Positions 9,001 through 16,923 of a DNA stretch of 64,000 nt are shown here, piece after piece. Source of the stretch: Pedobacter sp. MC2016-05. Lineage in GTDB: Bacteria > Bacteroidota > Bacteroidia > Sphingobacteriales > Sphingobacteriaceae. The position numbers were made by a program, and so were the translations under genes. Location of the stretch: NCBI RefSeq assembly GCF_026239735.1, contig NZ_JAPIVT010000013.1, positions 62,001 through 126,000 of the forward strand, in the 5' to 3' direction. The notes beneath the pieces were generated by a model. It saw nothing but the letters and a program-made list of their open reading frames with translations. It made no database searches and was not told the DNA's origin. The first letter of the stretch is position 1. Every line of letters starts with the position of its first letter.

Positions 9001-9467
9001 TCTATGGCAGTATCAACAATACCTTTACATACAAAAATTTCGCATTGGATTTCAGATTTATCTATCAGGTTGGCGGCGTTTCTTTTGATGGCGATTACCA
9101 GTCTCTGATGTCTAACGGCACTTATGGAAGAGCATTACATGTTGATGCCTTAGATCGTTGGCAAAAACCAGGTGATGTAACAAATGTACCCAGGCGAGCA
9201 ATTGGAACTACAACGTACGATAGCGATCGCTGGTTGGTAGATGCTTCTTATTTATATTTAAGAGCAGCGAACTTTAGTTACACCGTACCAAAAACATTTT
9301 CCCGCAAACTATCGATTACCAATGCAAGAATCTTTGTAACCGGCGAAAATTTATTTATGCGCTCATACCGGAAAGGCTTTGATCCATCGCAGGCATACAA
9401 CGGAAATTCGAGCTACACTTATGCTCCAAACAGAATTGTTTCTTTAGGTTTAAATGTAACGCTTTAA
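6024..9467 (+). CDS. SusC-like TonB-dependent receptor with STN signalling domain (locus 1)
   Basis: An outer-membrane beta-barrel importer energised by TonB. The 1147-residue protein has an extended n-region and signal peptide (about 33-53), a secretin/TonB short N-terminal (STN) domain (55-128), a carboxypeptidase-regulatory-like domain (140-214), a plug domain with VRIRGFGTINGGSDPLYVVDG and LYGSRGANGVILITTKKG (about 275-345), and a long barrel ending in an aromatic-rich strand. The STN domain marks a transducing receptor that signals through FecR (gene at 4701). susD follows after 9 bases. The neighbouring carboxypeptidase and amidohydrolase suggest a peptide-type ligand; this is inference. 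Confidence 0.93.
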   Translation: MKDCLQSQTGSPMPKPITKLKGTCYAFKAFLVMKLAAIIIFCLSLQVSGKTMAQKITLTANNASLKTIFKEIRKQTGYYFIYSNEVIEEANLVNVKAKDQGLDELLKNIFSRQPLNYAIEDKTIIVSVKPVAKVFGVDRIISGVVSSSDDNTTLPGVSVRVKSKGNGVITNSDGKYTITLRTGETTLVFSYLGYTSKEVIVGANNTLNVQLTIENKQLEEVVVQAYGTVRKSALTNSVSTINSKELENRPISNLATALVGAAPGIQTTTGSGQPGAGPSVRIRGFGTINGGSDPLYVVDGAPYEGALNNLNPDDIESISVLKDASASALYGSRGANGVILITTKKGKDVAPKLTLKTTQGLNSRGLSDYEKVDAFQYYPLLWESMRNSLVSGGATLDAANTQASNNIVGSLISNPFTVADNQVVLTNGTINPAASLIYPEDLNWVNQLRRTGIRSEYNMNYSGASNKSDFFGSLAYLKDEGYSVLTDFNRYSGRVNINTHVKKWIKTGINLSGSVQKTNVGNQESGIWEDPFYTDLIFAPIYAVHKHNADGSYLLDALGNQVYDEGYTRPIAPGRNVLAETEYNENYTERNFISGRTFAEISFLKNFKLTTNFSLDLNNYKFNVFDSPIIGDGLTSNGKSNRTSSTTRTMNINQLLNYNRSFGSHNIDVLAGHEAYQRRYDYNFGSASGQIVSGSTELKNFATILSLTSYQDNYRIESYFGRFQYDYDGKYFVSGSYRTDGSSKFSPVNRWGEFWSVGAGWQINKEKFFNVSWVDNLKLRGSYGQVGSDDLGSYYLYQTFYDTGFKNGNEAGIKQALALGNEDIQWESTNSMDIALEFGFLKNRISGSVEYFNRYTDNLLFNVQLALSSGLNTQNQNFGSLYNRGVEIQLDGTPIKTKSFKWNVGVNWTTFTNKISKLPYDEFIDGTKKYMVGQSRYDYWLRDYYGIDPDTGSELFVAGPAATTTKTMPDGTVVTTSGTNALYHYAGSSIPDFYGSINNTFTYKNFALDFRFIYQVGGVSFDGDYQSLMSNGTYGRALHVDALDRWQKPGDVTNVPRRAIGTTTYDSDRWLVDASYLYLRAANFSYTVPKTFSRKLSITNARIFVTGENLFMRSYRKGFDPSQAYNGNSSYTYAPNRIVSLGLNVTL

Positions 9468-9476
9468 AATATCATC

Positions 9477-11021
9477 ATGAAAAATTGTAAAATCACTTCA
9501 GTAATCATGCTTATGATAGCATTGTTTACTTCATGTAAAAAAGATTTTCTGGAAACCTTCCCAACTGATCAGGTTGCGCAAACAACGGCTTTCGAATCTA
9601 TTGCCAATGCAAAACTTGCCGTAAACGGGATGTATCGTTTAATGTATCTTCAAATTTCAAATCAGTCGCAGGATGCACATGGTGCCATGATGTTGAATAT
9701 GGATGCCATGGGCGAAGATTTTGTATGGTCAGGAAATACTTACAGTTATTTTAAGCCCGCACTAAGATGGATCGATCACCGAAGTGCATCAAGCTCACTT
9801 GCCGCTTTCCCTTATTTACTATACTACCGGATTAACAGTAATGCCAATATGATTATCGAAAACATCGATAAGATTGATGGTGCTGCGAATGAAAAAGCTG
9901 TGATTAAAGGCGAAAGCTTAGCTGTTAGGGCCTGGTGCCATTTTAACCTGATCCAACTTTATGGCAAACGTTATGAAGCAGGAAAGCAGAACACACAGGC
10001 AGGTATTCCAATCATTATCTCAACGGAGGGTGTAGATCAACCGCGTTCATCGGTAGAAGCCGTTTATACTCAGATCAATCAAGATTTAAATCAGGCGATT
10101 TCTCTTTTAGAAAACGCAACAGCCAGATCAGCAAAGACCCATGTAAACTTAAATGTCGCCAAAGGCTTTAAAGCAAGGGTTGCACTAACTATGCAGGATT
10201 ATGCCAACGCGGTGAAATATTCAAAAGAAGCCAGAACTGGTTTCTCTTTAATGACAAATACGGATTATCTGGGTGGATTTACTTCGATTTCGAATGTGGA
10301 ATGGATGTGGGGTGCTAACCAGTTAACAGATCAGGTACCAAGCTTTGGTTCTTTCTATTCTTACGTATCGGGTAATTTTAATTCGTCGTGGAACAGGCTC
10401 GAGCCCAAGATGATCAACTCTCTTTTATATGCTAAAATCCCCAGTACAGATATCCGAAAAAAATTATGGTGGGATGGTACCACTGCAGATAAAGTTAATT
10501 TCCCTGGTGCAATAGATGCCGCAACGGGTGCTGCCGCATCAAATGTAAGGGTAATTAAATACATGCACAGAAAATTCAAAGTTCTGGATGTTACCAGCCG
10601 GGCCGGCGATATCCCCTTTATGCGGGTTGCCGAAATGTACCTGATAGAAGCTGAAGCTTTGGCACGAAGCGGACAGGATGCTGCTGCAGCTGCTGCACTA
10701 TACCCACTAGCGGTAAACAGAAACCCAAATTATGTACTATCTGCAAAAACAGGCGCAGCTTTAATCGATGAAATAATGGTACAAAGACGTATTGAACTGT
10801 GGGGCGAAGGCTTCCGTTTCTACGACCTGAAACGTACAGATGCCGACATGGACAGGAACGGAATGGATAACCCTAGAGTAAGTAGCACCGTAACCTACAC
10901 CGATATTGCCAATACTTTATTTAAAGCTCGGGCATCGCAAAATAACCTTTGGGAATACAGAATTCCTCAAGATGAAATTGATGTAAACAAGGCCATTGGT
11001 CCTGAAGATCAAAACCCTTAA
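9477..11021 (+). CDS. SusD/RagB-family surface lipoprotein (locus 1)
   Basis: The surface-exposed ligand-binding lid of the SusC importer, anchored by lipid. The 514-residue protein has a signal peptide with lipobox LFTSC (Cys20), a TPR-like helical SusD body with AVRAWCHFNLIQLYG (about 148-162), and the C-terminal family block RRIELWGEGFRFYDLKR (about 440-457). It is cotranscribed with susC (9-base gap) and followed by an intrinsic terminator at 11043. Confidence 0.92.
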   Translation: MKNCKITSVIMLMIALFTSCKKDFLETFPTDQVAQTTAFESIANAKLAVNGMYRLMYLQISNQSQDAHGAMMLNMDAMGEDFVWSGNTYSYFKPALRWIDHRSASSSLAAFPYLLYYRINSNANMIIENIDKIDGAANEKAVIKGESLAVRAWCHFNLIQLYGKRYEAGKQNTQAGIPIIISTEGVDQPRSSVEAVYTQINQDLNQAISLLENATARSAKTHVNLNVAKGFKARVALTMQDYANAVKYSKEARTGFSLMTNTDYLGGFTSISNVEWMWGANQLTDQVPSFGSFYSYVSGNFNSSWNRLEPKMINSLLYAKIPSTDIRKKLWWDGTTADKVNFPGAIDAATGAAASNVRVIKYMHRKFKVLDVTSRAGDIPFMRVAEMYLIEAEALARSGQDAAAAAALYPLAVNRNPNYVLSAKTGAALIDEIMVQRRIELWGEGFRFYDLKRTDADMDRNGMDNPRVSSTVTYTDIANTLFKARASQNNLWEYRIPQDEIDVNKAIGPEDQNP

Positions 11022-11042
11022 AGATTTCTCTTCTCGTTGAAC

Positions 11043-11062
11043 AGGCTGTCGTGAGGCAGCCT
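11043..11062 (+). terminator. Terminator between susD and carboxypeptidase gene
   Basis: AGGCTGTC (11043-11050) pairs with GGCAGCCT (11055-11062) around a GTGA loop, followed by TGTTTCTTATTTT. It ends 27 bases before the next gene, so that gene is probably expressed by partial read-through. Confidence 0.75.
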
Positions 11063-11089
11063 TGTTTCTTATTTTAAAACTTTCACATC

Positions 11090-12319
11090 GTGATTAAATT
11101 ACAAAATCAAACGGCTTTTATAGTAATCCTCGCAGCATTCATATTAGCATGTAAAACTAAAAGTTTAACGCAAAGTATTAATGAACACGCATCAAAAGCA
11201 ACCACAAATTTCCAAATAAGAAAGACTTATCGCTTTAATAAAAATCAGATTCTGTTAACCAATAACTTTGGTGGCGCCAGGCTAAATTCAATTTCACAGG
11301 AAAACGATAGCACCTTTAACATTGAGATTGCTCCCGAAAACGAGCCCATCAATCCCAGCCCATGGTATGCTTTTAAAGTTTGGTCGGCACAGCAAAAAAA
11401 TCTTTACGTTAACCTCAATTATAAAGGTACTTCACATCGCTACAACCCTAAATACCGTTATCAACATCAGCCCTGGAAAGATCTTGCTGATGTCAAAATC
11501 AATCAGAATAAAAAGCAAGCCTCTTTTAAACTATCAGCAAACAACGATACCATATTGGTTGCTGCACAGGAACTGTTAAGTGCTTCGGATAATTATCATT
11601 GGGAAGATAGCTTGGTCAGGCTTCCTCAGGTAAAAAAGCAAAAAATTGGTGAAAGTATTTTGGGTAAACCCATTAATGCAATAAACATTGGTAATCAAAG
11701 CAAAAAACTGATTGTGGTATTGAGCAGGCAGCATCCACCTGAGGTTACGGGTTATATGGCCATGCAGGAATTTATCAGAACCGTAACTGCCAATACTGAA
11801 CTGGGAAAGAGCTTCAGAATGAAATTCGAGCTGCTCTTAATTCCGGTAATTAATCCTGATGGTGTGGATGAAGGCAACTGGCGACATAATGTGGCCGGTG
11901 TAGATTTAAACCGCGATTGGGAAAACTTTGCACAACCGGAAACAAGAGCGGTTAAAGATTATCTCTTAAAAAAAATTACGCAGCAAAATGCAAAGGTATA
12001 TTTCGGGATAGATTTCCATTCAACCTATTACGATGTATTTTACACCAATGAAGACCAGCCTCAGAACAAAACCAATTTACCGGGTTTTACGCGGAAATGG
12101 CTCCACGCTTTTAGCGAAAGTATCCCCGGTTTTAAGCCTAATATTAAACCATCTCCAAATGGTGGTAATGTATCTAAAAGCTGGATGGGGAGGGTTTTGC
12201 ATGCAGAAGCATTAACCTATGAGGTTGGAGATGATACGCCCCGGACTTTGCTTAAACTAAAAGGTAAGGTTGCAGCCGAGAAAATGATGGAATTATTGCT
12301 GGCCACTGAAAATAAATAA
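11090..12319 (+). CDS. M14-family zinc carboxypeptidase lipoprotein
   Basis: A metallopeptidase of the M14 carboxypeptidase family, predicted lipid-anchored. It starts with GTG: the upstream in-frame stop at 11075 leaves no ATG, and the GTG start gives a full signal peptide with lipobox ILAC (Cys21). Zinc ligands are visible as HPPE (His215, Glu218) and the His of DFHST (His310); NRDW at 274-277 supplies the substrate-binding Asn-Arg pair; Glu378 in ALTYEVGD is the likely general base. An N-terminal beta-rich domain (about 40-185) precedes the catalytic part. It follows susCD of locus 1 and probably trims peptides before import. Confidence 0.85.
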   Translation: MIKLQNQTAFIVILAAFILACKTKSLTQSINEHASKATTNFQIRKTYRFNKNQILLTNNFGGARLNSISQENDSTFNIEIAPENEPINPSPWYAFKVWSAQQKNLYVNLNYKGTSHRYNPKYRYQHQPWKDLADVKINQNKKQASFKLSANNDTILVAAQELLSASDNYHWEDSLVRLPQVKKQKIGESILGKPINAINIGNQSKKLIVVLSRQHPPEVTGYMAMQEFIRTVTANTELGKSFRMKFELLLIPVINPDGVDEGNWRHNVAGVDLNRDWENFAQPETRAVKDYLLKKITQQNAKVYFGIDFHSTYYDVFYTNEDQPQNKTNLPGFTRKWLHAFSESIPGFKPNIKPSPNGGNVSKSWMGRVLHAEALTYEVGDDTPRTLLKLKGKVAAEKMMELLLATENK

Positions 12320-12380
12320 TAGGATTACCTTCAAAATTGCAATATAATCGAAAGAAATCTTTAATTGACTAGATAAAAAA

Positions 12381-12418
12381 AGCACGAAGCAATTCTATCA
12401 TTTAGCTTGCTTCGTGCT
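12381..12418. terminator. Bidirectional terminator between convergent genes
   Basis: AGCACGAAGCAA (12381-12392) pairs perfectly with TTGCTTCGTGCT (12407-12418) around a 14-base loop. A-runs precede and T-runs follow, so it can end both the carboxypeptidase transcript (plus) and the cyanophycinase transcript (minus). Confidence 0.88.
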
Positions 12419-12429
12419 TTTAATTGAGG

Positions 12430-13272
12430 TTAGGGTTTAATTTTAATGACATCTCCTGCGGTAAAAATTCCAAATTCGGATTGCTTAAATTTCATCAAAC
12501 CTTTATCTGTTTTTTTTAATTCTTTTGGATTAGCCAATCTAACCACCTGACTTTCGCCAGCAACTGTGGCTTTATTGCCATGAACAATAATTGCTGTACT
12601 TTCATCGATACCGACACAAACCAAATCAGGATGGGCCGCAAGAGCAGAAATTAAACGGTTGTAGCGGTTTCTTTTTAAGAAATGTTGATCAATAATTGTA
12701 TTTTCCAACAAACCCATGCCCGGCAAAAATTCAATGTTTTTATCCCAAAGCTTGTTAAAAGTTTCTTTGTAAACGGTATCTAAAAGTTGTTTTCCGGTAA
12801 TCATATATTTACTCATCACCGCAGCGCCAGCGCTTGTTCCGGCAATAGTAGCGCCGTTTTGATAAGCTTTATGAATGGCGGTGTAAACTGGTGTATTCAA
12901 AACCACATTCATAAAACGGCTTTGATCGCCGCCCAGGATATAAATAAGCTTTGCGCTGGATAAGGAATCAGTCCACTTTTTATCATTTACGTCATGCTCT
13001 GCGAAATTGAAGTTTTTAATTACTCTGGGATCAAGCTTTTGCAACTGAGCGGAAAGTGTGCCAAAACCAACATCAGGAACTTCACTGGCCATTGGCAGAA
13101 CAACAATGTAATCGCTCGGTTTTAATTCGGCAGTATTAAGCATTTGCTTCATTAATTCATCAGAACGATTGCCGCCGCCGATGATAAAGAGATTTCCTTT
13201 TGTAGCTTTACTTTGTGCATTTAGCATTAAGGAAAAGCCAACTAAAGCAAATATTAGAAATAACTTTTTCAT
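12430..13272 (-). CDS. Cyanophycinase-like serine peptidase (S51), exported
   Basis: S51 peptidases of this group cut cyanophycin (poly-aspartate with arginine side chains) to beta-Asp-Arg dipeptides. The 280-residue protein has a signal peptide ending LNAQ (about 20), GGGNRSDE (32-39), GGDQSR (114-119, which corresponds to the substrate-pocket Gln in CphB), the nucleophile in GTSAGA (Ser147), DQHF (His197) and DEST (Glu224), giving the expected Ser-His-Glu set. Its ATG overlaps the TAA of the isoaspartyl peptidase gene by one base (TAATG), implying translational coupling. True substrate is untested; other beta-aspartyl peptides are possible. Confidence 0.85.
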   Translation of the reverse strand: MKKLFLIFALVGFSLMLNAQSKATKGNLFIIGGGNRSDELMKQMLNTAELKPSDYIVVLPMASEVPDVGFGTLSAQLQKLDPRVIKNFNFAEHDVNDKKWTDSLSSAKLIYILGGDQSRFMNVVLNTPVYTAIHKAYQNGATIAGTSAGAAVMSKYMITGKQLLDTVYKETFNKLWDKNIEFLPGMGLLENTIIDQHFLKRNRYNRLISALAAHPDLVCVGIDESTAIIVHGNKATVAGESQVVRLANPKELKKTDKGLMKFKQSEFGIFTAGDVIKIKP

Positions 13273-14297
13273 TATTTATAAATGTTTACTTCAATTTTCC
13301 CATCAGCAGTAATTGCACCGCGATACATGCCTTCAGTATTAAAAGGCATCGCAATATTTCCTTTTTTATCCAATGCAATTAAGCCACCATCTCCACCCAT
13401 TTTACCAACTTTATCTAATGCCATTTTAGATGCTACGGCAACAGACAAACCTTTGTATTCCATTAGATCGGAAATGGTTTTGGCTACTACATTACGGATG
13501 TAAAATTCGCCCCAACCAGTGCAAGAAACACCAGCTGTTTCATTGTTGCAATAAGTTCCAGAGCCAATAATTGGCGCATCGCCCACGCGACCGTATTTTT
13601 TGTTGGTCATTCCACCTGTAGACGTACCGGCAGCCAAATTACCTGCTTTATCTAAGGCCACGCAACCAACAGTACCGAATTTGTAATCGTGATTTTTACT
13701 CCCTAACAATTCTGATTTTTTACTCCCATGATCCAAAACCGCTTTGGTTGAATCTTCTTTTATCGCTTGTTGTAATCCATCCCAACGCTCTTTAGTCCAG
13801 TAATATTTCGGATCAACAATTTCCAAACCAGCATCTTTTGCGAATAGATCCGCACCAGCGCCAACCATCATCACATGCTCCGATTTTTCCATCACCGCTC
13901 TTGCTGCAGAAATTGGATTTTTCACTGTGGTCACTCCGGCAACCGCTCCTGCCATCAATGTTTTACCATCCATAATGGCGGCGTCCAGTTCGTTTTTACC
14001 ATCGTGGGTGAAAACCGCACCTTTACCAGCGTTGAAATGTGGGTCGTTTTCCATCACATGAATAGTTGCTTCCACTGCATCTAAACTGGTTTTGCCCGAT
14101 TTAATTTTTTCATAACCTGCCTGCAAAGCCTGGGTTAAAACAGCAATATAAGCAGCTTCTTTTTCAGGGGTCATATTTTTTTTTAAAATGGTTCCGGCAC
14201 CGCCGTGAATAACCATTACATATTTTTTCTGCTGCGCAGAAACATTCAATGCTAACACAGAGAATAGTAATACCGTAAATAATTTCAATGTTCTCAT
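13272..14297 (-). CDS. iaaA: Isoaspartyl peptidase / plant-type L-asparaginase, exported
   Basis: An N-terminal-nucleophile hydrolase that matures by self-cleavage and splits beta-aspartyl (isoaspartyl) dipeptides; some members accept beta-Asp-Arg. The 341-residue precursor has a signal peptide ending NVSAQ (about 22), HGGAG (31-35), FNAGKGAVFT (88-97), the self-cleavage and nucleophile site GTVGCVALD (Thr209), the substrate-binding Arg in GRVGD (237) and STGGM (226-230). It lies between two cyanophycinase-like genes, 6 bases after the upstream one and overlapping the downstream one, so it would hydrolyse the dipeptides those enzymes make. Confidence 0.92.
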   Translation of the reverse strand: MRTLKLFTVLLFSVLALNVSAQQKKYVMVIHGGAGTILKKNMTPEKEAAYIAVLTQALQAGYEKIKSGKTSLDAVEATIHVMENDPHFNAGKGAVFTHDGKNELDAAIMDGKTLMAGAVAGVTTVKNPISAARAVMEKSEHVMMVGAGADLFAKDAGLEIVDPKYYWTKERWDGLQQAIKEDSTKAVLDHGSKKSELLGSKNHDYKFGTVGCVALDKAGNLAAGTSTGGMTNKKYGRVGDAPIIGSGTYCNNETAGVSCTGWGEFYIRNVVAKTISDLMEYKGLSVAVASKMALDKVGKMGGDGGLIALDKKGNIAMPFNTEGMYRGAITADGKIEVNIYK

Positions 14298-14303
14298 TTT
14301 ATT

Positions 14304-15395
14304 TTATTGATCTTTTTTATTTAAAACTCCGTTATCGATCCACCACCAATACCATTTTCCACCGGTGGCTTCACTTGCCTTAAAGTTAGCAACATTAAAG
14401 CTTCCACCACCATTAACCGAGGCAGCAATTTCATAAACTGCCAACGCTTTTTCACCATTGCTCCAGATTGCCTTTTTAAACGCTTCCATTTGCTCGGGTT
14501 GTTTACCAGCATCAGAAGAAATGAAATAAGCATAACTGTAAGGTCTGGTTAACGAATAATCTCCAAAAACTTTAGCCATTCCATCCTTATCAATGCAAAC
14601 AGCGGTACGCTCATCAGCAGCGATGCATTTGGCTGGCGTTTTCCAATCTTTATTTATCCTACCTAAAAACACGACAGATCTTCCTTCCCGATCGCGAGTT
14701 AAGTAATGTTGGTCGGTAATTACATTCTGCAAATACGGCGCTTTCAAAAAGTCATTGTTGTAGAGTGTAACATTAGCATCATAAGGGTTTGCCAAAGCTT
14801 GTGCAGAAGTAACGCCGCCCGTTTCGCCGCTGTAGTAAAAGCCACCCAAAATGGCACAACCAGCACTTGTTCCTCCAACTGGTGCCTTTTTGTCATTTAA
14901 CAGATAATTTAATGCCTGCTCGGTTTTTGTTCCTTTCCAGTTTCTCATATAGTCAGATTGATCGCCACCGGCAATAAAAACCATTTCAGCATTGCGGATG
15001 ATGTAAGCCACTGTATCATTATTCGCCAATTCTTTCGTGTTGATTAACAAAGTTTCAACGGAATTTACACTGCCCAAACTATTGATATACGGATTGTAAG
15101 CATCAGTTCCGGTAGCACGTAAAACTACTACATCTCCTCCACCACTTCTTTCAATCATCCATTTAAAAGCGGCATCAACGTCGGTTCCGCCACCCATTAA
15201 AACCATTCCACCATTTGTAGATTTTATCACGTTGGAACTATCGCCAACAATACCGATTGAGGCAGGTCGGCGTTTAGCCACCGGTATGGCTGTACCACCA
15301 CCTGTCGGTTGAGGTTTTGGAGTTTCAGTTGTTTTACTGCAGCCCATTACAGAAAAACAGCAAGCCACTAAAATGATTAGAAAAGATTGTTTCAT
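14304..15395 (-). CDS. Cyanophycinase-like lipoprotein (S51)
   Basis: A second S51 enzyme, 363 residues, but lipid-anchored: lipobox VMGC (Cys19) is followed by a Thr/Pro/Gly-rich linker (20-36). Seen: LMGGGTDVD (66-74), AGGDQSDYM (142-150), nucleophile Ser177 in GGTSAGC, DQHY (His230) and ADERTA (Glu262). Compared with the paralogue at 12430 it has an extended C-terminus. It is the first enzyme gene after susD, which suggests surface or periplasmic depolymerisation ahead of the isoaspartyl peptidase. Localisation on the outer face is inference. Confidence 0.83.
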   Translation of the reverse strand: MKQSFLIILVACCFSVMGCSKTTETPKPQPTGGGTAIPVAKRRPASIGIVGDSSNVIKSTNGGMVLMGGGTDVDAAFKWMIERSGGGDVVVLRATGTDAYNPYINSLGSVNSVETLLINTKELANNDTVAYIIRNAEMVFIAGGDQSDYMRNWKGTKTEQALNYLLNDKKAPVGGTSAGCAILGGFYYSGETGGVTSAQALANPYDANVTLYNNDFLKAPYLQNVITDQHYLTRDREGRSVVFLGRINKDWKTPAKCIAADERTAVCIDKDGMAKVFGDYSLTRPYSYAYFISSDAGKQPEQMEAFKKAIWSNGEKALAVYEIAASVNGGGSFNVANFKASEATGGKWYWWWIDNGVLNKKDQ

Positions 15396-15422
15396 TTTAA
15401 AATTTACTAGGTTAAATGATGA

Positions 15423-15485
15423 TCACGCAAGGCTTGTCGAAAGCTAACAGATATCTCTATTTGCGTTTCGACAAACTCAACGTGA
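15423..15485. repeat. REP-like imperfect palindrome between susD and the cyanophycinase gene
   Basis: TTGTCGAAA (15434-15442) and TTTCGACAA (15466-15474) are perfect inverted copies, extended outward by TCACG (15423-15427) and CGTGA (15481-15485), giving about 20-base imperfect arms around a 23-base centre. The string resembles the TTTCGACAAGCTCAACGTGACA palindromes I recall from other Bacteroidota spacers. It may act as an mRNA processing or stability element in the operon. Confidence 0.55.
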
Positions 15486-15517
15486 CAATAGTCATGCGAT
15501 ATTCACTTATGATTTAC

Positions 15518-16912
15518 CTAATAATTAGGATTTTGAATCGTTTGCTTGTTGACTGAAATTTCTGCTGCCGGAATTGGAAACGAATATTGCGCCTGAGTAG
15601 TTGGCAAAGTAACTGCCCCTGAAGCATTTGCAGCATCAACGGCCAGTCTAACAACAGGCAAATTCCTTCTTTTTAAATCGAAAAAACGATGACCTTCGAA
15701 CGATAATTCCTTATAGCGCTCTTCCATAATGGCCGCTATTAGTGTTGGCTTATCAGCAAAAGTAGCACTAACATAGCCGTTTATACGGGCATTACGTAAA
15801 GCATTTAAATCTCCAGCGGCGTCACCGGTAGATTCTGCTTCAGCTTCCGCTTTAATCAAATACATTTCACCTGTACGGAATAATTTAATATCTGTTAAAC
15901 CAGGAGCTGTTGATGTTCCACCAATATATTTATTAACAAGGTACTGTGATCTCGTTCCGGTTCTGGTAGCATCAAATCTGATATAAGCTGAATAGCGTAA
16001 ATCATTCACTTTATCAAAAGTATTAATCAATTTCTGAGCTGGTGCATACAAGACAATTCCTCCAGCCTGGCGGAAATAAAAATCGCCTAGTCTTGAATCG
16101 GTTGTTCCCACACGTTTTGCCTTCCAGATCACTTCACTATCATTGGCGTCAGTCCAAATACCTGGGAATTGCGCTTTAGTGGCCAGTGGAAAAGCAGCAA
16201 TGGCTTCATTGGCATAGGCAATTGCTTCACTCCAATTTTTCTCATACAAAGCTAATCTTGCTTGAATAGCGGATACTGCTGCTTTTGTAATCCGTGTTTT
16301 ATCCGTAAATGTTGTTGGAATTAGTGGCTTAGCTGCAATAAGATCTGCTTTTGCGTTAGCAATAACTACTTCAAAATTATCTCTCGCTGGATAACTAATG
16401 GTTGAGAACTGCATATAAGGAACACCTAACGCACCTGTTTGATATGCTGAAGCATAGTTACGAAGCAATTCGAAATGAAAATACGCCCGTAAGGCCAGCA
16501 ACTCCCCACGATAACGAGCAGCAGTTGTTGCATCTACTCCTGTCAACGAGAGCGCATCAAGTCCTGCTAAAGTTCTGTTTACACGATCAATAGCGACGTA
16601 AAAAGTATAATATTGCGAAGTAACAGAACCGCTCCCAGCGTTGTATAACCACCTAAATGCATCACTATTACCAACTGTGTTTTCCGTTGGAAAAGTAGCC
16701 TCATCAGAAACGGTTGAGGTAACACCAATAGTACTTCCATCTAAAAGCGCATAGGCACCTAAAACACCTAAATTAATATCACTAATATTTCTGTATGCCT
16801 TGTCTGGAGAAATGGTATCTGTAGGAACCAAATCTAATTTCTTGCATGACGATGCCGTAAGAACCAACAAAGAAAATATAAGGATGTATTTTTGATATAT
16901 TTTATTAATCAT
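15518..16912 (-). CDS. SusD/RagB-family surface lipoprotein (locus 2)
   Basis: The ligand-binding lipoprotein partner of the SusC at 16924. The 464-residue protein has lipobox TASSC (Cys23), the helical SusD core with RGELLALRAYFHFELLRNY (about 134-152), and the C-terminal block EERYKELSFEGHRFFDLKRR (about 397-416). It lies 11 bases after susC and upstream of the cyanophycinase-like genes, so it is the predicted receptor for the polymer or its fragments. Confidence 0.92.
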   Translation of the reverse strand: MINKIYQKYILIFSLLVLTASSCKKLDLVPTDTISPDKAYRNISDINLGVLGAYALLDGSTIGVTSTVSDEATFPTENTVGNSDAFRWLYNAGSGSVTSQYYTFYVAIDRVNRTLAGLDALSLTGVDATTAARYRGELLALRAYFHFELLRNYASAYQTGALGVPYMQFSTISYPARDNFEVVIANAKADLIAAKPLIPTTFTDKTRITKAAVSAIQARLALYEKNWSEAIAYANEAIAAFPLATKAQFPGIWTDANDSEVIWKAKRVGTTDSRLGDFYFRQAGGIVLYAPAQKLINTFDKVNDLRYSAYIRFDATRTGTRSQYLVNKYIGGTSTAPGLTDIKLFRTGEMYLIKAEAEAESTGDAAGDLNALRNARINGYVSATFADKPTLIAAIMEERYKELSFEGHRFFDLKRRNLPVVRLAVDAANASGAVTLPTTQAQYSFPIPAAEISVNKQTIQNPNY

Positions 16913-16923
16913 TGCTGTAAATT

